This document shows positions 50,996 to 61,616 of a stretch of 64,000 bases of DNA, piece after piece (positions within the stretch are counted from its first letter, which is position 1; each line of letters opens with the position of its first letter). Both the position numbers and the translations under genes were made by a program. This DNA comes from Pseudomonadota bacterium. GTDB taxonomy: Bacteria > Pseudomonadota > Alphaproteobacteria > Rhizobiales > Aestuariivirgaceae. Below the pieces are notes generated by a model. That model was not told the DNA's origin. It made no database searches and worked only from the letters and a program-made list of their open reading frames with translations. The DNA lies in the NCBI GenBank assembly GCA_963205315.1, contig CAUJIO010000030.1:28084-92083 (forward strand), given 5' to 3'.

Positions 50996-51086
50996 GGCGG
51001 CTTCTTAGACAGGAGTCTCATTGCAGGCTATAGATCTCAGCGTCAAAAGGGTCACAATCGTCGGCATGTCTGGGAGGAAATCGCCT

Positions 51087-53030
51087 ATGTCCGAGAAAAT
51101 CTATCCTGTATCCGCTGCGTGGAAAAAGAATGCACTTGTGGATGATGCTTCCTACAAGAAGATGTATGCGGAATCCGTAAAGGATCCGGCCAAGTTCTGG
51201 GGCAAGCACGCCAAACGTCTCGACTGGTTCAAGGCGCCGAAGAAGATCAAGAACACCAGCTACGAATATCCGAAGGTGTCGATCAAGTGGTACGAGGATG
51301 GCATCCTCAACGTCTCGTACAACTGCATCGACCGTCATCTGAAGAAGCGCGGCGATCAGGTTGCCATTGTCTGGGAAGGCGACGACCCGTACTACGACAA
51401 GAAGATCACCTACAACGAGCTGCACGAGCACGTCTGCCGCTTCGCCAATGTCTTGAAGAAGAACGGCGTCAAGAAGGGCGATTGCGTCACCATTTATCTG
51501 CCGATGATTCCGGAAGCGGCCTATGCCATGCTGGCCTGCACGCGCATCGGCGCCATCCACTCGATCGTCTTCGGCGGTTTCAGCCCGGACTCCCTGGCCA
51601 GCCGTATCAACGACGCAAATTCCAAATTGATCATCACCGCGGACGAGGGTCTGCGCGGCGGCAAGAAGGTTCCGCTGAAAGCCAACACCGATGAAGCGCT
51701 GAAGCGCTGTGCCGGAAATGAAAAGGTTGTCGTCGTGCGCCGCACCGGTGGCCAGGTGATGATGGCTCCGGGCCGCGACGTCTGGTATCACGACGAGGCG
51801 GCCACCGTGCCGGCGATCTGCAAGCCCGAGAAGATGAAGGCGGAGGATCCGCTGTTCATTCTTTATACCTCGGGCTCAACCGGCAAGCCGAAGGGCGTGT
51901 TGCACACCACCGGCGGCTATCTCGTCTATGCCGCGATGACGCATCAGTACGTCTTCGACTACAAGGACGGCGACATCTACTGGTGTACGGCGGATGTGGG
52001 CTGGGTCACTGGCCACAGCTACATCGTCTATGGCCCGCTCGCCAATGGCGCCACGACCCTGATGTTCGAAGGCGTGCCGAACTATCCGACCAACTCGCGC
52101 TTCTGGGAGGTGATCGACAAGCACAAGGTCAACATTTTCTACACTGCACCGACTGCCATACGCGCGCTGATGGGCGCAGGCGAGGCGCCAGTCGCCAGGA
52201 CGTCACGCAAATCGCTGCGCTTGTTGGGCTCCGTCGGCGAACCGATCAATCCGGAAGCCTGGGAATGGTATCACCAGGTTGTCGGCGATGGCCGCTGCCC
52301 GATTGTTGACACCTGGTGGCAAACCGAGACCGGCGGCATTCTCATCACCCCGCTGCCCGGTGCAACCAAGCTCAAGCCAGGTTCAGCCACCCGGCCATTC
52401 TTTGGCTGCCAGCCGGCACTCGTCGACGACAAGGGCGTCATCCTCGAAGGCGCCACGTCCGGCAATCTGGTGATTCTTGATTCCTGGCCGGGCCAGATGC
52501 GTACTGTCTTTGGCGATCACGACCGCTTCGTGCAAACCTATTTCTCGACCTACAAGGGCATGTACTTCACCGGCGACGGCTGCCGCCGTGACGCTGATGG
52601 ATATTACTGGATCACCGGCCGCGTTGATGACGTCATCAACGTTTCGGGCCACCGGCTCGGGACAGCGGAAGTCGAGTCGGCCCTCGTCGCCCACCCCAAG
52701 GTTTCGGAGGCCGCGGTTGTCGGCTACCCGCACGACATCAAGGGACAGGGTATTTACTGCTACGTGACGCTGATGACCGGCGAACAGGGGACCGATGAAC
52801 TTCGCAAGGATCTGGTCGCCCATGTGAGAAAGGAAATCGGTCCACTGGCGACTCCCGACAAGATTCAGTTCTCACCTGGCCTGCCCAAGACGCGGTCGGG
52901 CAAGATCATGCGCCGTATCTTGCGCAAGATCGCCGAGGATGATTTCGGCGCGCTCGGCGATACATCGACGCTTGCCGATCCCGGCGTCGTCGACGACCTG
53001 GTGGCAAACCGCCAGAACAAGAAGGACTGA
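51087..53030 (+). CDS. acs: Acetyl-CoA synthetase
   Basis: This 647-residue AMP-forming ligase activates acetate to acetyl-Co[21 protein letters not shown] is the nucleotide-binding motif, [16 protein letters not shown] and [10 protein letters not shown] are acyl-adenylate motifs, and the C-terminal TRSGKIMRR carries the catalytic Lys that is regulated by acetylation in many bacteria. GGGAGGAAA precedes the ATG at 51087; in-frame upstream starts are rejected. It recovers acetate, including that released by NagA. Confidence 0.96.
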   Translation: MSEKIYPVSAAWKKNALVDDASYKKMYAESVKDPAKFWGKHAKRLDWFKAPKKIKNTSYEYPKVSIKWYEDGILNVSYNCIDRHLKKRGDQVAIVWEGDDPYYDKKITYNELHEHVCRFANVLKKNGVKKGDCVTIYLPMIPEAAYAMLACTRIGAIHSIVFGGFSPDSLASRINDANSKLIITADEGLRGGKKVPLKANTDEALKRCAGNEKVVVVRRTGGQVMMAPGRDVWYHDEAATVPAICKPEKMKAEDPLFILYTSGSTGKPKGVLHTTGGYLVYAAMTHQYVFDYKDGDIYWCTADVGWVTGHSYIVYGPLANGATTLMFEGVPNYPTNSRFWEVIDKHKVNIFYTAPTAIRALMGAGEAPVARTSRKSLRLLGSVGEPINPEAWEWYHQVVGDGRCPIVDTWWQTETGGILITPLPGATKLKPGSATRPFFGCQPALVDDKGVILEGATSGNLVILDSWPGQMRTVFGDHDRFVQTYFSTYKGMYFTGDGCRRDADGYYWITGRVDDVINVSGHRLGTAEVESALVAHPKVSEAAVVGYPHDIKGQGIYCYVTLMTGEQGTDELRKDLVAHVRKEIGPLATPDKIQFSPGLPKTRSGKIMRRILRKIAEDDFGALGDTSTLADPGVVDDLVANRQNKKD

Positions 53031-53065
53031 TCGCAGGCTTTGGAGACAAGGCATTGCGGGACAGC

Positions 53066-53105
53066 GGCCAGATCCTAGAGGGGGCATCTGGCCGTTCGTC
53101 TTTCA
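53066..53105 (+). terminator. Probable terminator after acs
   Basis: GGCCAGAT (53066-53073) pairs with ATCTGGCC (53086-53093), followed by GTTCGTCTTTC. It lies 36 bases after the acs stop. Confidence 0.7.
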
Positions 53106-53238
53106 ATCTGGACCATAAGAGCCTGACCCGGCCCTGTTCAAGTTGCCAGCCGCCACTGTTCTGACAATAACCCGGTGAAGCCGCGGCGCACGCGATAGGA
53201 GCGTGAACCTGTCACTGCACATCGGCTACGAAGCAAGC

Positions 53239-53280
53239 ATCGCGCCACCGAACCCTCCTCAGAAGGACCGGTGGCGCGAT
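53239..53280. terminator. Twelve-base perfect hairpin between acs and the EF-hand gene
   Basis: ATCGCGCCACCG (53239-53250) pairs without mismatch with CGGTGGCGCGAT (53269-53280), with an 18-base loop. It sits 20 bases beyond the 3' end of the minus-strand EF-hand gene, where a terminator is expected. No strong T-run is present, so it may be a transcript-stabilising or Rho-assisted element. Confidence 0.55.
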
Positions 53281-53299
53281 TGACACAATCCCGGCGGAG

Positions 53300-53569
53300 T
53301 TACATGCCGTCGAATGTGCCCTTTTCGCAAGCCGACATAAACTCTTCTTGAGTCACGGTGTCGGCCTGCTTGGTCTTCAGGCTCGTCTTGGTCATGGCTT
53401 CTTCGAACTTCTTCGAGTCCTCGCTCTTGCCGATCGATCCGTCACCATTCGTATCGTATTTCTTCAGCAGAGCGGCGCATTCGTCTGAGGTCATCGCCGC
53501 GTTTGCGCTGGCCGCAGGGATGACGAGCAATGCAGTTGCGAGGGCAGCATACTTGATTGCGTTCAGCAT
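53300..53569 (-). CDS. Small secreted EF-hand protein
   Basis: This 89-residue protein has a signal peptide (YAALATALLVIPAASANA, cleavage near residue 25) and one canonical EF-hand loop (DTNGDGSIGKSE, about 40-51), followed by a degenerate second one (ADTVTQEEFMSA). It should bind calcium in the periplasm. GGAGAAACATC precedes the ATG at 53569. Two Cys residues (ECAAL, SACEK) may pair. Function beyond calcium binding is unknown. Confidence 0.85.
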   Translation of the reverse strand: MLNAIKYAALATALLVIPAASANAAMTSDECAALLKKYDTNGDGSIGKSEDSKKFEEAMTKTSLKTKQADTVTQEEFMSACEKGTFDGM

Positions 53570-53773
53570 GATGTTTCTCCAATAAGGTTGATGTTTGCAA
53601 GAATCCGAAGATCGAACCCTGCCGATCAAACGCGATGGAGCGGAGACTGTTCCAAGTTCATGCCAAAATGTAATAATGTAATTTAGGACATTGCAGGTGA
53701 AATTTACTAGAAGTCGGTGGTAGAGCAGCAGGCGCCGCTGAAATCAGCCAGCCTTGTGGCAATGAGGTGATGA

Positions 53774-54727
53774 ATGTCTGTCATGGTCAAGTCCGCCGTT
53801 GCCGCAATATTCCTTTGCCAGGCACAAGCAGCACTTGCGGGTCCAGCAATTCCGGGGACTTCATGCGAAGCCTTTCCCGGCGACAGCTGGTGGCATGCCG
53901 ACATTTCCGCGTTGCCGGTGCATCCGCGCAGTGCGAAGTGGATGTCGCACATGTCGTCTGGCGTTCATCTTCATCCGGATTTTGGCCCTTCCTTTGGCGA
54001 GCAAGCGGTTCCCTACGGCATCCCGATCACAATCGTCTCCGGCAACCACAAGCGGGTTCCCGTGCGGTTCACCTATGCTTCGCAAAGCGACAAGGTGGAC
54101 TATCCGCTTGGCAACGATACGCTGGTCGAGGGTGGACAGTACAAGTCCGGCGACCGCCACACCATCATCATCCGCAAGGACAATTGCCAGCTCTATGAGA
54201 CCTGGGCGACCTATCCAAAGGACGGCAAATGGCATGCAGGCAGCGGCGCAACCTGGGACCTCAAGAGCAATGATTTGCGGCCGCTTGGGTGGACCTCCGC
54301 CGATGCCGCGGGACTTCCGATCCTGCCTGGCCTGCTGCGTTATGAGGAGACGGTCGACGGTACAATCGACCACGCCATCCGGTTTACCACGAACATCACC
54401 GATCGCAGCTTCCTCTGGCCGGCGCGGCATCAGGCGGGATCGGTGAACGATGCCGCTTATCCGCCGATGGGCGCCCGCTTCCGCCTCAAGTCCGGCTACA
54501 GGATTGCCGCCGGTCTGCGCCGGGATACCAAGGCCGTACTGCAGGCGATGAAGCGCTACGGTCTCGTCCTCGCCGACAATGGTTCACCATGGTATTTTCA
54601 GGGAACGGCGGACGAGCGCTGGCCGGGAGCCCTTCTGGACGAATTGAAGCAGGTGCCGGCCTCCGCCTTCGAGGCTGTTGATACGCTGCCGTTGCGGCGA
54701 AGCAACGACAGCATGCAAGTGAAGTGA
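53774..54727 (+). CDS. Conserved secreted protein of unknown function
   Basis: This 317-residue protein has a signal peptide (VAAIFLCQAQAALAGP, cleavage near residue 22). The mature protein begins with FPGDSWWHADISALPVHPRS and contains HLHPDFGPSFG, YGIPITIV, VEGGQ and LRPLGWTSADAAGLPILPGL. These words occur in a secreted family found in several bacterial phyla without known function. The many His, Trp and Asp residues (HLHPDF, IDHAIRF) suggest a carbohydrate- or metal-binding pocket. A GAGGTG ribosome site precedes the ATG. It stands alone between the EF-hand and L,D-transpeptidase genes. Confidence 0.8.
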   Translation: MSVMVKSAVAAIFLCQAQAALAGPAIPGTSCEAFPGDSWWHADISALPVHPRSAKWMSHMSSGVHLHPDFGPSFGEQAVPYGIPITIVSGNHKRVPVRFTYASQSDKVDYPLGNDTLVEGGQYKSGDRHTIIIRKDNCQLYETWATYPKDGKWHAGSGATWDLKSNDLRPLGWTSADAAGLPILPGLLRYEETVDGTIDHAIRFTTNITDRSFLWPARHQAGSVNDAAYPPMGARFRLKSGYRIAAGLRRDTKAVLQAMKRYGLVLADNGSPWYFQGTADERWPGALLDELKQVPASAFEAVDTLPLRRSNDSMQVK

Positions 54728-54835
54728 CGGTTCCAAACATTATCGTTTTGTAATGTCACGTCTCCTTGACTTGCGCTGCAGGCTGTTCCCGAATAGGAAG
54801 GCTTTCTGTTACAGTTTGACGGAGACCTCAAAGCC

Positions 54836-55477
54836 GTGAACAGACGTGGTTTTCTATCGAGCCTTGTCCTTGCTGCCATCGCCATTCCGGCCGCTGCGGC
54901 GCCCGCCAATGCCTTCCTGTTCGACTGGGAAGAATATCGCCGCAATGGCAAGCGCAAGACTGGCACGTCGATCAAGAAGAAATCCGGTTCGTCGAAGGTC
55001 AAGCGGAAGATTGCCTATAAAGGGCGCGAAGTCGTCTCGTTCGCCTCCGCTGAGAAGCCCGGCACCATCATCGTCAAGACACACGAGCGCGCGCTTTATC
55101 AGGTGATGGCGGGTGGCAAGGCCACGCGCTATCTGGTGGCGGTTGGCAAGGAAGGATTTTCCTGGTCCGGCGTTGCCCGCATTGGCATGAAGCGCAAGAA
55201 CCCGACTTGGACACCGCCCGCGGAAATGATCAAGCGGACGCCCAGATATGCCCAGTGGAAGGATGGCATGCCGGGCGGCATCCCGGAAAATCCGCTCGGC
55301 GTCCGGGCGCTTTACCTTTTCGACAAGGGCGGCGACACGATGTTCCGCATTCACGGCACCAATGCGCCGTCGTCCATCGGCACGGCTGCGTCTTCCGGCT
55401 GCATTCGCATGTTGAACAGTGAAGTGGTCGAACTCTTTAACAGAACGCCCATCGGGACCAAGGTCATCGTGCAATAG
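54836..55477 (+). CDS. L,D-transpeptidase (YkuD domain)
   Basis: This 213-residue periplasmic enzyme cross-links peptidoglycan or anchors proteins to it. The signal peptide (FLSSLVLAAIAIPAAAAPANA) starts with NRRGFLSS, a possible Tat motif. The YkuD domain spans about 75-213 with HGTN and SSGCIRM, the catalytic His-Ser-Cys-Arg group. The start is a GTG preceded by GGAGACC. The Lys-rich segment after the signal (GKRKTGTSIKKKSGSS) is a linker often seen in rhizobial paralogues. It is convergent with the sensor kinase. Confidence 0.92.
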   Translation: MNRRGFLSSLVLAAIAIPAAAAPANAFLFDWEEYRRNGKRKTGTSIKKKSGSSKVKRKIAYKGREVVSFASAEKPGTIIVKTHERALYQVMAGGKATRYLVAVGKEGFSWSGVARIGMKRKNPTWTPPAEMIKRTPRYAQWKDGMPGGIPENPLGVRALYLFDKGGDTMFRIHGTNAPSSIGTAASSGCIRMLNSEVVELFNRTPIGTKVIVQ

Positions 55478-55508
55478 AGGATGCCAGGATCGCCGCAGGG
55501 GCAGCGGG

Positions 55509-57494
55509 TCAGGCTGCCTGGTGGTCGCTGCGTGCCTGTGTGACAGGCAGCCAGATCGTGACTGTGGCGCCTTGGCCGGGCGAGGAATGAATGTCGAGGC
55601 CACCGCCATGCAGTTCGGCGATGCGCTCGACAGCCGGCAGGCCAAGGCCCGCTCCGAAATTTTTCGTCGTGAACAGCGGCTCCTTCACCTGTTGCAGTAC
55701 CTCGGGAGTCATGCCGGGCCCATTGTCGCTGACCGTGATCTCCAGGCCCCGCGGCGTGAATTGAGATTGAATGCGAATGACGGGATGTTTTGTCCTCGCG
55801 GCCTGTGAGGCAGCCGGTCCCCCGGTCAGTGCCTCTGAGGCGTTGTGGATGAGATTGGACAACGCCCGGCGCATGCGGTCGGGATCCATGGCCGCCGTTT
55901 GCGACCCAAGTCCGAGCTGCAGTTCGATCTCGACAGTATTAGGCAGTGTTTGCGCTTCCTCTTGGACAAGCGTGGCGAGCCAGTGGTCGACGTCGACGCT
56001 CTGAAGGTCCGGCTGCTTGGACCGCGCGAAATCCAGCAGTTGCGCGATGATGTTGTCACAACGCGTGATACCGTTGTCGATGCGTGTGAGTTGTTGATCG
56101 AGATCGAGTCCGCGCGCTTCCAGCTTGCGGCGGATGAGATAGGCAGTGTTGCGCACGGCTCCCATTGGATTGCGAAGCTCATGCGCAATGGTCGCCGTGA
56201 GCTGACCGAGCTGCGCCATGCGGCCTTTTCGAACGATCTCCTGCTGTGCTTCCTGCAGCAGGCGCACTTTGTCGCTCATCTCGCGATTCAGCCGTGCGAT
56301 ATCCGAATTCACGGTTTGGAATTGCAGGGCCAATGCACTTGCCTCGGCTTCGGCTTTGCGGGCTTCGTCACGCGCCGCCGTCAGGTGCTGGTTTGCAAGT
56401 TTGCTCCGCCACATGTCGCGGCTGATGAAGAACCACGACAGCGAACCCACCAGCAGCAACATGAAGGCAAATCCGTATCCGCCCAGCTGCAGCGTCCTGA
56501 GAGAGCGATAGTCCGGGCTCGCGTAGAAGCGGCTGTCGTCGATGCCGGCCCACACGCCCCAGGCGCTTCGGGCATCTTCGATGGAGAGTGGAATGACTTC
56601 CGAATAGATGATGCGGTCATCGCGCACACCGCGTGCGATGGCTGGCGCGGCGTTACGCACATGCTGGCCTGCATCGGAGCGGATGCTTGCGTAGGCATTA
56701 CCGGGATTGATCAGGGCATAGTCCGGCGATGGCAGGAGATCGCGCAGCGCGTTGGTGAGGATAATTGCGGAAACCATGCCGCCGAATGTTCCGTCGGCCC
56801 TGAAGAAGGGAACCGAGAAGATCACGCCCTTGCGATCGTCGTCTGTCAGTGTCTCGATATACCGGGTGTTGTCGCAGGTGATGACTTCGCCACTGCTGAT
56901 GATCGGCACCCGGAGACCGGCAATGCCTGAAGAAGTCGGGTAGTTGGCGCGAAACCAGGCGGCCTGTTCCGCCAGTTGCACATATTCATAGGCCTCGACT
57001 TCCTCTGGCCCCGACTTGGCGGCCTGCACCACGCTTTCCGGATTGGCCGATCGCTGGTCTGCGGAAATGCCTGAGCCGGCATTGAGGATCAGCTCGTCGA
57101 ACATGATCACCGGTGCTTCGCCCTGGCCGGTGACCGGATCGAGCCGCTGCGGATCAAAATCGGCCGGAATGACATAGACCTCCGAGACGGAAACGCTGCT
57201 CGCCAGATTATTATAGATCATCTGGAACGTCGTGCGGGCTTCGGGTGTGAGCGTTTCGGCGTGCCGGTCAATGGTCCGGATGCTCGGCAGCGACGCCAGC
57301 GTGCGGAGATTCTGGTAGATGAGCTCGAAAGCCTTGTCGATGTTGCGGGCGCCCTCGGCAGTTTCCGCAGAAGACTTGGAGCGATACTCGGTCAGCAGGA
57401 AGGCTGTCGCCCGCTCGCTGTAGTCATGCACCGCCGCTGCGGCCGTAACCGACACCAGCCCAACCGCAATATACCCCAACACACTTTTTTTCAC
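55509..57494 (-). CDS. Membrane sensor histidine kinase (orphan)
   Basis: This 661-residue kinase has transmembrane helices at about residues 4-24 and 355-375 flanking a ~320-residue periplasmic sensor domain of dCache type. A cytoplasmic coiled coil follows (AEASALALQFQTVNSDIARLNREM). H-box: TIAHELRNPMGAVRNTAYLI; N-box: LSNLIHNASEAL; G-boxes: DNGPGM and GAGLGLPAVERIAELHGG. No HAMP or receiver domain is evident and no response regulator is adjacent. The GTG start at 57494 follows AGGA; an ATG at 57539 is the alternative. The ligand is unknown. Confidence 0.92.
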   Translation of the reverse strand: MKKSVLGYIAVGLVSVTAAAAVHDYSERATAFLLTEYRSKSSAETAEGARNIDKAFELIYQNLRTLASLPSIRTIDRHAETLTPEARTTFQMIYNNLASSVSVSEVYVIPADFDPQRLDPVTGQGEAPVIMFDELILNAGSGISADQRSANPESVVQAAKSGPEEVEAYEYVQLAEQAAWFRANYPTSSGIAGLRVPIISSGEVITCDNTRYIETLTDDDRKGVIFSVPFFRADGTFGGMVSAIILTNALRDLLPSPDYALINPGNAYASIRSDAGQHVRNAAPAIARGVRDDRIIYSEVIPLSIEDARSAWGVWAGIDDSRFYASPDYRSLRTLQLGGYGFAFMLLLVGSLSWFFISRDMWRSKLANQHLTAARDEARKAEAEASALALQFQTVNSDIARLNREMSDKVRLLQEAQQEIVRKGRMAQLGQLTATIAHELRNPMGAVRNTAYLIRRKLEARGLDLDQQLTRIDNGITRCDNIIAQLLDFARSKQPDLQSVDVDHWLATLVQEEAQTLPNTVEIELQLGLGSQTAAMDPDRMRRALSNLIHNASEALTGGPAASQAARTKHPVIRIQSQFTPRGLEITVSDNGPGMTPEVLQQVKEPLFTTKNFGAGLGLPAVERIAELHGGGLDIHSSPGQGATVTIWLPVTQARSDHQAA

Positions 57495-57650
57495 GTGACC
57501 ATCCTGGCGCCCGTTCGCGGCCCGGCAGTTCAAACTCATGACACGTTGAGGTTAATGCTTGATGACGTATAGGTAAGGTAACATTCGGCAAGTGTGGATT
57601 AGGGGAGGGGCCATGCGACCGGGGCTGAAACTCAAGCAGGGGTACGATGG

Positions 57651-58352
57651 TTAATGGCAGCCGCGGAACAGGCCTTGGTCGACATGGAAGTGGTCGGCAT
57701 GATCCGCATTGTAGTCGGGGCTCAACACCATGTTGAACAGGCTGCAGGCGCCGCGCCGGACATCACGCAGAAATCGCGCCGGAGCACCGCCCGTGGGCCA
57801 GTCCTTCTTGAGACTGATCATTCGGCCATTGGCCGTCCTGAAGCCGGAGATATCGAAGGCATTGGCGGTGGAATGTTCGCTCATGCGCCAGCTGCTGCCG
57901 CGCATGGTGCGGCAGGAATAACTGCCAAAATGCGTGATGCGGTCAACGCCGGCCCCCAGGTGCCTGCGCGCCAGCGGCTGGATGATGTGGCGCTCAAGCA
58001 GGTAGAGCCGCATGGCCACGTCGCAGCGCATTTCTTCGCCACCAATATCTGCCTCGGATAGAGTTCTCACCAACACTGTGCCCTCGCGCCCGCACCCCGG
58101 CTTTGCCGTTCGATGTGGCATCGCAGTCACGACGACATTGGCCCGGGCGAAGGCCGCGATGCAGGCGGGCCTATTGCCTTCGATCAGCCAGAGCTTGACC
58201 TCGCTCATCAGGCCCGGCGGGTCCGTCAGGTCGAGCGGCAAAAGGGGATTGTAGCGGGACGCTATGAGTTCCAGCCGCAGCGCCGCGAAGAACGCCAGTA
58301 ACCCGGCGGCAGCCAACAGGAAGACCAGACCGGATATGCGTGACGCCCTCAT
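57651..58352 (-). CDS. Extensin-like (LAS/peptidase-fold) envelope protein
   Basis: This 233-residue protein has an N-terminal transmembrane anchor (about 8-27) and an extensin-like C-terminal domain with THFGSYSCRTM, MSEHSTANAFDISGF and DYNADHADHFHVDQG. The His/Asp set resembles LAS-type peptidases (D-Ala-D-Ala carboxypeptidases). In Alphaproteobacteria this domain family is common and presumed to act on peptidoglycan. Five Cys residues occur, including the final RGCH. Confidence 0.85.
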   Translation of the reverse strand: MRASRISGLVFLLAAAGLLAFFAALRLELIASRYNPLLPLDLTDPPGLMSEVKLWLIEGNRPACIAAFARANVVVTAMPHRTAKPGCGREGTVLVRTLSEADIGGEEMRCDVAMRLYLLERHIIQPLARRHLGAGVDRITHFGSYSCRTMRGSSWRMSEHSTANAFDISGFRTANGRMISLKKDWPTGGAPARFLRDVRRGACSLFNMVLSPDYNADHADHFHVDQGLFRGCH

Positions 58353-58394
58353 GCGCCGTCAGATTGAGCGCCGGACTTGGGTCAAATTGCGGCG

Positions 58395-58826
58395 TCAACC
58401 CTTCAACGCATTGCGCACCCACTGCACGATATGGCCCGCCGGCATGGCGCCCGATTCGCGGGCGATCTCACGGCCGCCCTGGAACAGGATCATGGTTGGG
58501 ATGGAACGGATTCCAAAGCCACCGGCATCGCGTGGCGCGGCCTCGGTATCGAGCTTGGCAAAGCGCACGTGCGGTTCCATTGTCTGCGCCGCCTTGGCGA
58601 ATTCCGGCGCCATCATCTTGCAGGGCCCGCACCAGTCAGCCCAGAAGTCGACCACGACCGGAATGGAATTCTTCGAGACGTGCCGCGCCAGCTGACCTTC
58701 CGCCAGGGCCACAGGATGGCCATTGAACAGCGGCGCATGGCATTTGCCGCACTTCGCCTCGCCTGCGGGCTTCTCAAGTGGCACCCGATTGACGGCCGCG
58801 CAGGCGGGACAGACGATGTTGCTCAT
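58395..58826 (-). CDS. trxC: Thioredoxin 2
   Basis: This 143-residue thioredoxin has an N-terminal zinc-binding segment (CPAC and CGKC, residues 6-9 and 26-29) that distinguishes TrxC. The thioredoxin fold contains FWADWCGPCKMMAPEF with the active WCGPC and the cis-Pro in RSIPTMILF. AGAGGAAATTG precedes the ATG. It reduces cytoplasmic disulfides, particularly under oxidative stress. It is divergent from sdhC. Confidence 0.95.
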   Translation of the reverse strand: MSNIVCPACAAVNRVPLEKPAGEAKCGKCHAPLFNGHPVALAEGQLARHVSKNSIPVVVDFWADWCGPCKMMAPEFAKAAQTMEPHVRFAKLDTEAAPRDAGGFGIRSIPTMILFQGGREIARESGAMPAGHIVQWVRNALKG

Positions 58827-58988
58827 GTCAATTTCCTCTTATCCGTGACGGTTATGTGGGCTGGCATGTGCAAGACAGCCATGATCTGCGTCAAGCCGCC
58901 CCATGCTCAAGCGTTCTATGTCTTTCGGCGTATTTGCGATATTGCGTTGCACACGGTAGAAGTTCTTTCCGGGGACGGGAAACGAGTC

Positions 58989-59387
58989 ATGGCAGAATTG
59001 AAGAAAGCAGAACGGCCGCTCTCGCCGCATCTGCAAATTTATCGCCCGATGCTGACGATGATGATGTCGATCTTCCATCGGGCCACGGGTGTGGCGCTTT
59101 ATGCGGGCGTCGTGCTGATGGTCTGGTGGCTGACTGCCGCAGCGACCTCGGATGAGTATTTCAATATCGTGCAAGGTGTCTTCGGCCACTGGTTCGGCAG
59201 GCTGGTGCTGTTCGGCTTCACCTGGGCGCTGGTGCACCACGCCGTCGGCGGCCTTCGCCATTTGCTATGGGATACCGGGCGCGGTTTTGATTTGCCGCTC
59301 GTTGAAGTGATGGCCAAGGCCACCGTTGGCCTGTCCGTGGTCATCACCATTCTGCTGTGGGTCATCGGCTATGGAGTGATGTCATGA
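58989..59387 (+). CDS. sdhC: Succinate dehydrogenase cytochrome b556 subunit
   Basis: This 132-residue membrane anchor has three transmembrane helices. [12 protein letters not shown] and [14 protein letters not shown] are family signatures, and the heme ligand His is in [14 protein letters not shown]. The ATG at 58989 is preferred to long upstream frames that run over trxC. Stop and the sdhD start overlap in ATGA. First gene of sdhCDAB. Confidence 0.95.
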   Translation: MAELKKAERPLSPHLQIYRPMLTMMMSIFHRATGVALYAGVVLMVWWLTAAATSDEYFNIVQGVFGHWFGRLVLFGFTWALVHHAVGGLRHLLWDTGRGFDLPLVEVMAKATVGLSVVITILLWVIGYGVMS

Positions 59388-59764
59388 GCATGCGCACACC
59401 GCTTGGCATGGTGCGGGGCCTGGGCTCCGCCCGGGACGGCACACATCACTGGTGGATGCAGCGCGTTACCGCCATTTCCAACATCCCGCTGATCATCTTC
59501 CTCATCGCCTTCGTCATCTCGCATCTCGGCGCCAGCCGCGCCGAGGTGGTGGCGTCGGTCGCCAATCCCTTTGTCGCCATTCTGCTTGCTCTCACCATGA
59601 TCTCGGTACTCTGGCACATGCGGCTTGGGCTGCAGGTGGTGATCGAAGACTATGTTCATGGCCACGGAACAAGACTGGCGGCATTGCTCGCCAATTCATT
59701 CTTCACGGCGGCGCTCGGCGTTGCCGCCCTTTATGCAATTCTCAAGATGAGCTTCGGACTCTGA
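59384..59764 (+). CDS. sdhD: Succinate dehydrogenase hydrophobic anchor subunit
   Basis: This 126-residue membrane subunit has three transmembrane helices. [25 protein letters not shown] is the usual N-terminus of alphaproteobacterial SdhD (key residues [11 protein letters not shown]), and the heme-region His is in [16 protein letters not shown]. It overlaps sdhC by four bases and sdhA by one. Confidence 0.94.
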   Translation: MSMRTPLGMVRGLGSARDGTHHWWMQRVTAISNIPLIIFLIAFVISHLGASRAEVVASVANPFVAILLALTMISVLWHMRLGLQVVIEDYVHGHGTRLAALLANSFFTAALGVAALYAILKMSFGL

Positions 59765-61605
59765 TGGCTGTCGTCGAAACCAAGAACAAGGCCCCGAAGA
59801 GTTTTTCCATCGGCGGCCGCGCCTATCCGGTGACGGATCATACCTATGACGTCGTGGTCGTCGGTGCGGGTGGTGCCGGTTTGCGCGCCACACTCGGCGC
59901 CTCGCAGGCTGGCCTCAAGACTGCCTGCATCTCGAAAGTCTTCCCCACCCGCTCGCATACGGTTGCGGCCCAGGGCGGTATTGCCGCTTCGCTCGCCAAC
60001 ATGGGTGCCGATGACTGGCGCTGGCACATGTATGATACAGTGAAGGGTGCCGATTGGCTGGGCGACCAGGACGCCATCGAATATCTCTGCCGCAACGCGC
60101 CGACCGCCGTCTATGAACTCGAGCATTTCGGCATGCCGTTCTCGCGCACGGAAGAGGGCAAGATCTACCAGCGGCCTTTCGGCGGCCACATGATGAACTT
60201 CGGCGACGGTCCGCCGGTGCAGCGCACCTGTGCCGCTGCCGACCGCACCGGCCATGCCATGCTGCACACGCTCTATGGCCAGTCGCTGCGCTATGCGGCC
60301 GAATTCTTCATCGAGTATTTCGCGCTCGACCTCATCATGGAGAATGGCGCCTGCCGTGGTGTCGTCGCCATGTGCATGGAAGACGGTTCGATCCATCGCT
60401 TCCGCGCACACCAGACGATCCTCGCCACCGGCGGCTACGGCCGTGCCTATTTCTCGGCAACCTCTGCCCACACCTGCACCGGTGACGGAAATGCCATGGT
60501 GCTGCGCGCCGGCCTGCCGTGCCAGGACATGGAATTCGTGCAGTTCCACCCGACCGGCATCTATGGTGCCGGCTGCCTCATCACCGAGGGCGCGCGCGGC
60601 GAAGGCGGCTATCTCACCAACTCGCAGGGCGAGCGCTTCATGGAGCGTTATGCGCCGTCGGCCAAGGACCTGGCATCGCGCGATGTCGTCTCGCGCTCAT
60701 GCACCATCGAGATCCGTGAAGGCCGGGGTGTCGGCGAACACAAAGATCACATTCATCTGCATCTCGAACATCTCGATCCGAAGGTGCTCGACCTGCGCCT
60801 GCCGGGCATTTCCGAGTCGGCAAAGATTTTCGCCGGTGTCGACGTCACCCGCGAGCCGATCCCGATCCTGCCGACGGTCCACTACAACATGGGCGGCATC
60901 CCGACCAACTATCACGGTGAAGTTCTGGCCGGCGACAAGGCCGACCCTGAAAAGACCGTGCCGGGCCTGATGGCGGTGGGCGAGGCGGCCTGTGTGTCCG
61001 TACACGGAGCAAATCGCCTCGGCTCGAACTCGCTGATCGATCTCGTGGTGTTTGGCCGCGCCGCTGGCCTGCGCTGCATTGAACTGGTGAAACCCAATTC
61101 GACGCATGCCGACTTGCCGTCGGATGCTGCGGAGATGGCGGTCTCGCGTCTCGATCACTACCGTTTCGCTGATGGCGGTACGCCGACGGCCGAACTCCGC
61201 ACCCGCATGCAGCGCACTATGCAGGACGACGCCGCCGTGTTCCGCACCGGTGAAACGCTGCAGCAGGGTGTGAAGCGTCTGACCGAAGTGTGGAAGGCGG
61301 CTGATGACATCCGCGTCACAGACCGCTCTCTGGTGTGGAACAGCGACCTGATCGAAACGCTGGAATTCGAGAACCTCATCCTGCAGGCCGCAACCACGGT
61401 GGTGAGTGCCGAAGCCCGCACCGAAAGCCGTGGCGCCCATGCCCGCGAAGATTTCCCCAACCGCGATGACGTCAACTGGATGAAGCATTCGCTCGCCTGG
61501 GCCGACCGGACCAAGAAGACCGTGACCCTCGGCACCCGCCCGGTGCACGACTTCACGATGTCGACCGACATTGACTACATCAAGCCCAAGGCGCGCGTTT
61601 ACTAG
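59764..61605 (+). CDS. sdhA: Succinate dehydrogenase flavoprotein subunit
   Basis: This 613-residue FAD-binding catalytic subunit oxidises succinate to fumarate. [13 protein letters not shown] is the FAD site, and [11 protein letters not shown] holds the His for covalent [30 protein letters not shown] and [15 protein letters not shown] are standard motifs. Length is normal. The ATG shares a base with the sdhD stop. Confidence 0.97.
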   Translation: MAVVETKNKAPKSFSIGGRAYPVTDHTYDVVVVGAGGAGLRATLGASQAGLKTACISKVFPTRSHTVAAQGGIAASLANMGADDWRWHMYDTVKGADWLGDQDAIEYLCRNAPTAVYELEHFGMPFSRTEEGKIYQRPFGGHMMNFGDGPPVQRTCAAADRTGHAMLHTLYGQSLRYAAEFFIEYFALDLIMENGACRGVVAMCMEDGSIHRFRAHQTILATGGYGRAYFSATSAHTCTGDGNAMVLRAGLPCQDMEFVQFHPTGIYGAGCLITEGARGEGGYLTNSQGERFMERYAPSAKDLASRDVVSRSCTIEIREGRGVGEHKDHIHLHLEHLDPKVLDLRLPGISESAKIFAGVDVTREPIPILPTVHYNMGGIPTNYHGEVLAGDKADPEKTVPGLMAVGEAACVSVHGANRLGSNSLIDLVVFGRAAGLRCIELVKPNSTHADLPSDAAEMAVSRLDHYRFADGGTPTAELRTRMQRTMQDDAAVFRTGETLQQGVKRLTEVWKAADDIRVTDRSLVWNSDLIETLEFENLILQAATTVVSAEARTESRGAHAREDFPNRDDVNWMKHSLAWADRTKKTVTLGTRPVHDFTMSTDIDYIKPKARVY

Positions 61606-61616
61606 CGGAACCCATC

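Noticed and set aside
58377..58988. Upstream in-frame extension of sdhC
   Set aside because: It runs antisense over trxC and lacks family similarity; the SdhC N-terminus begins at 58989.
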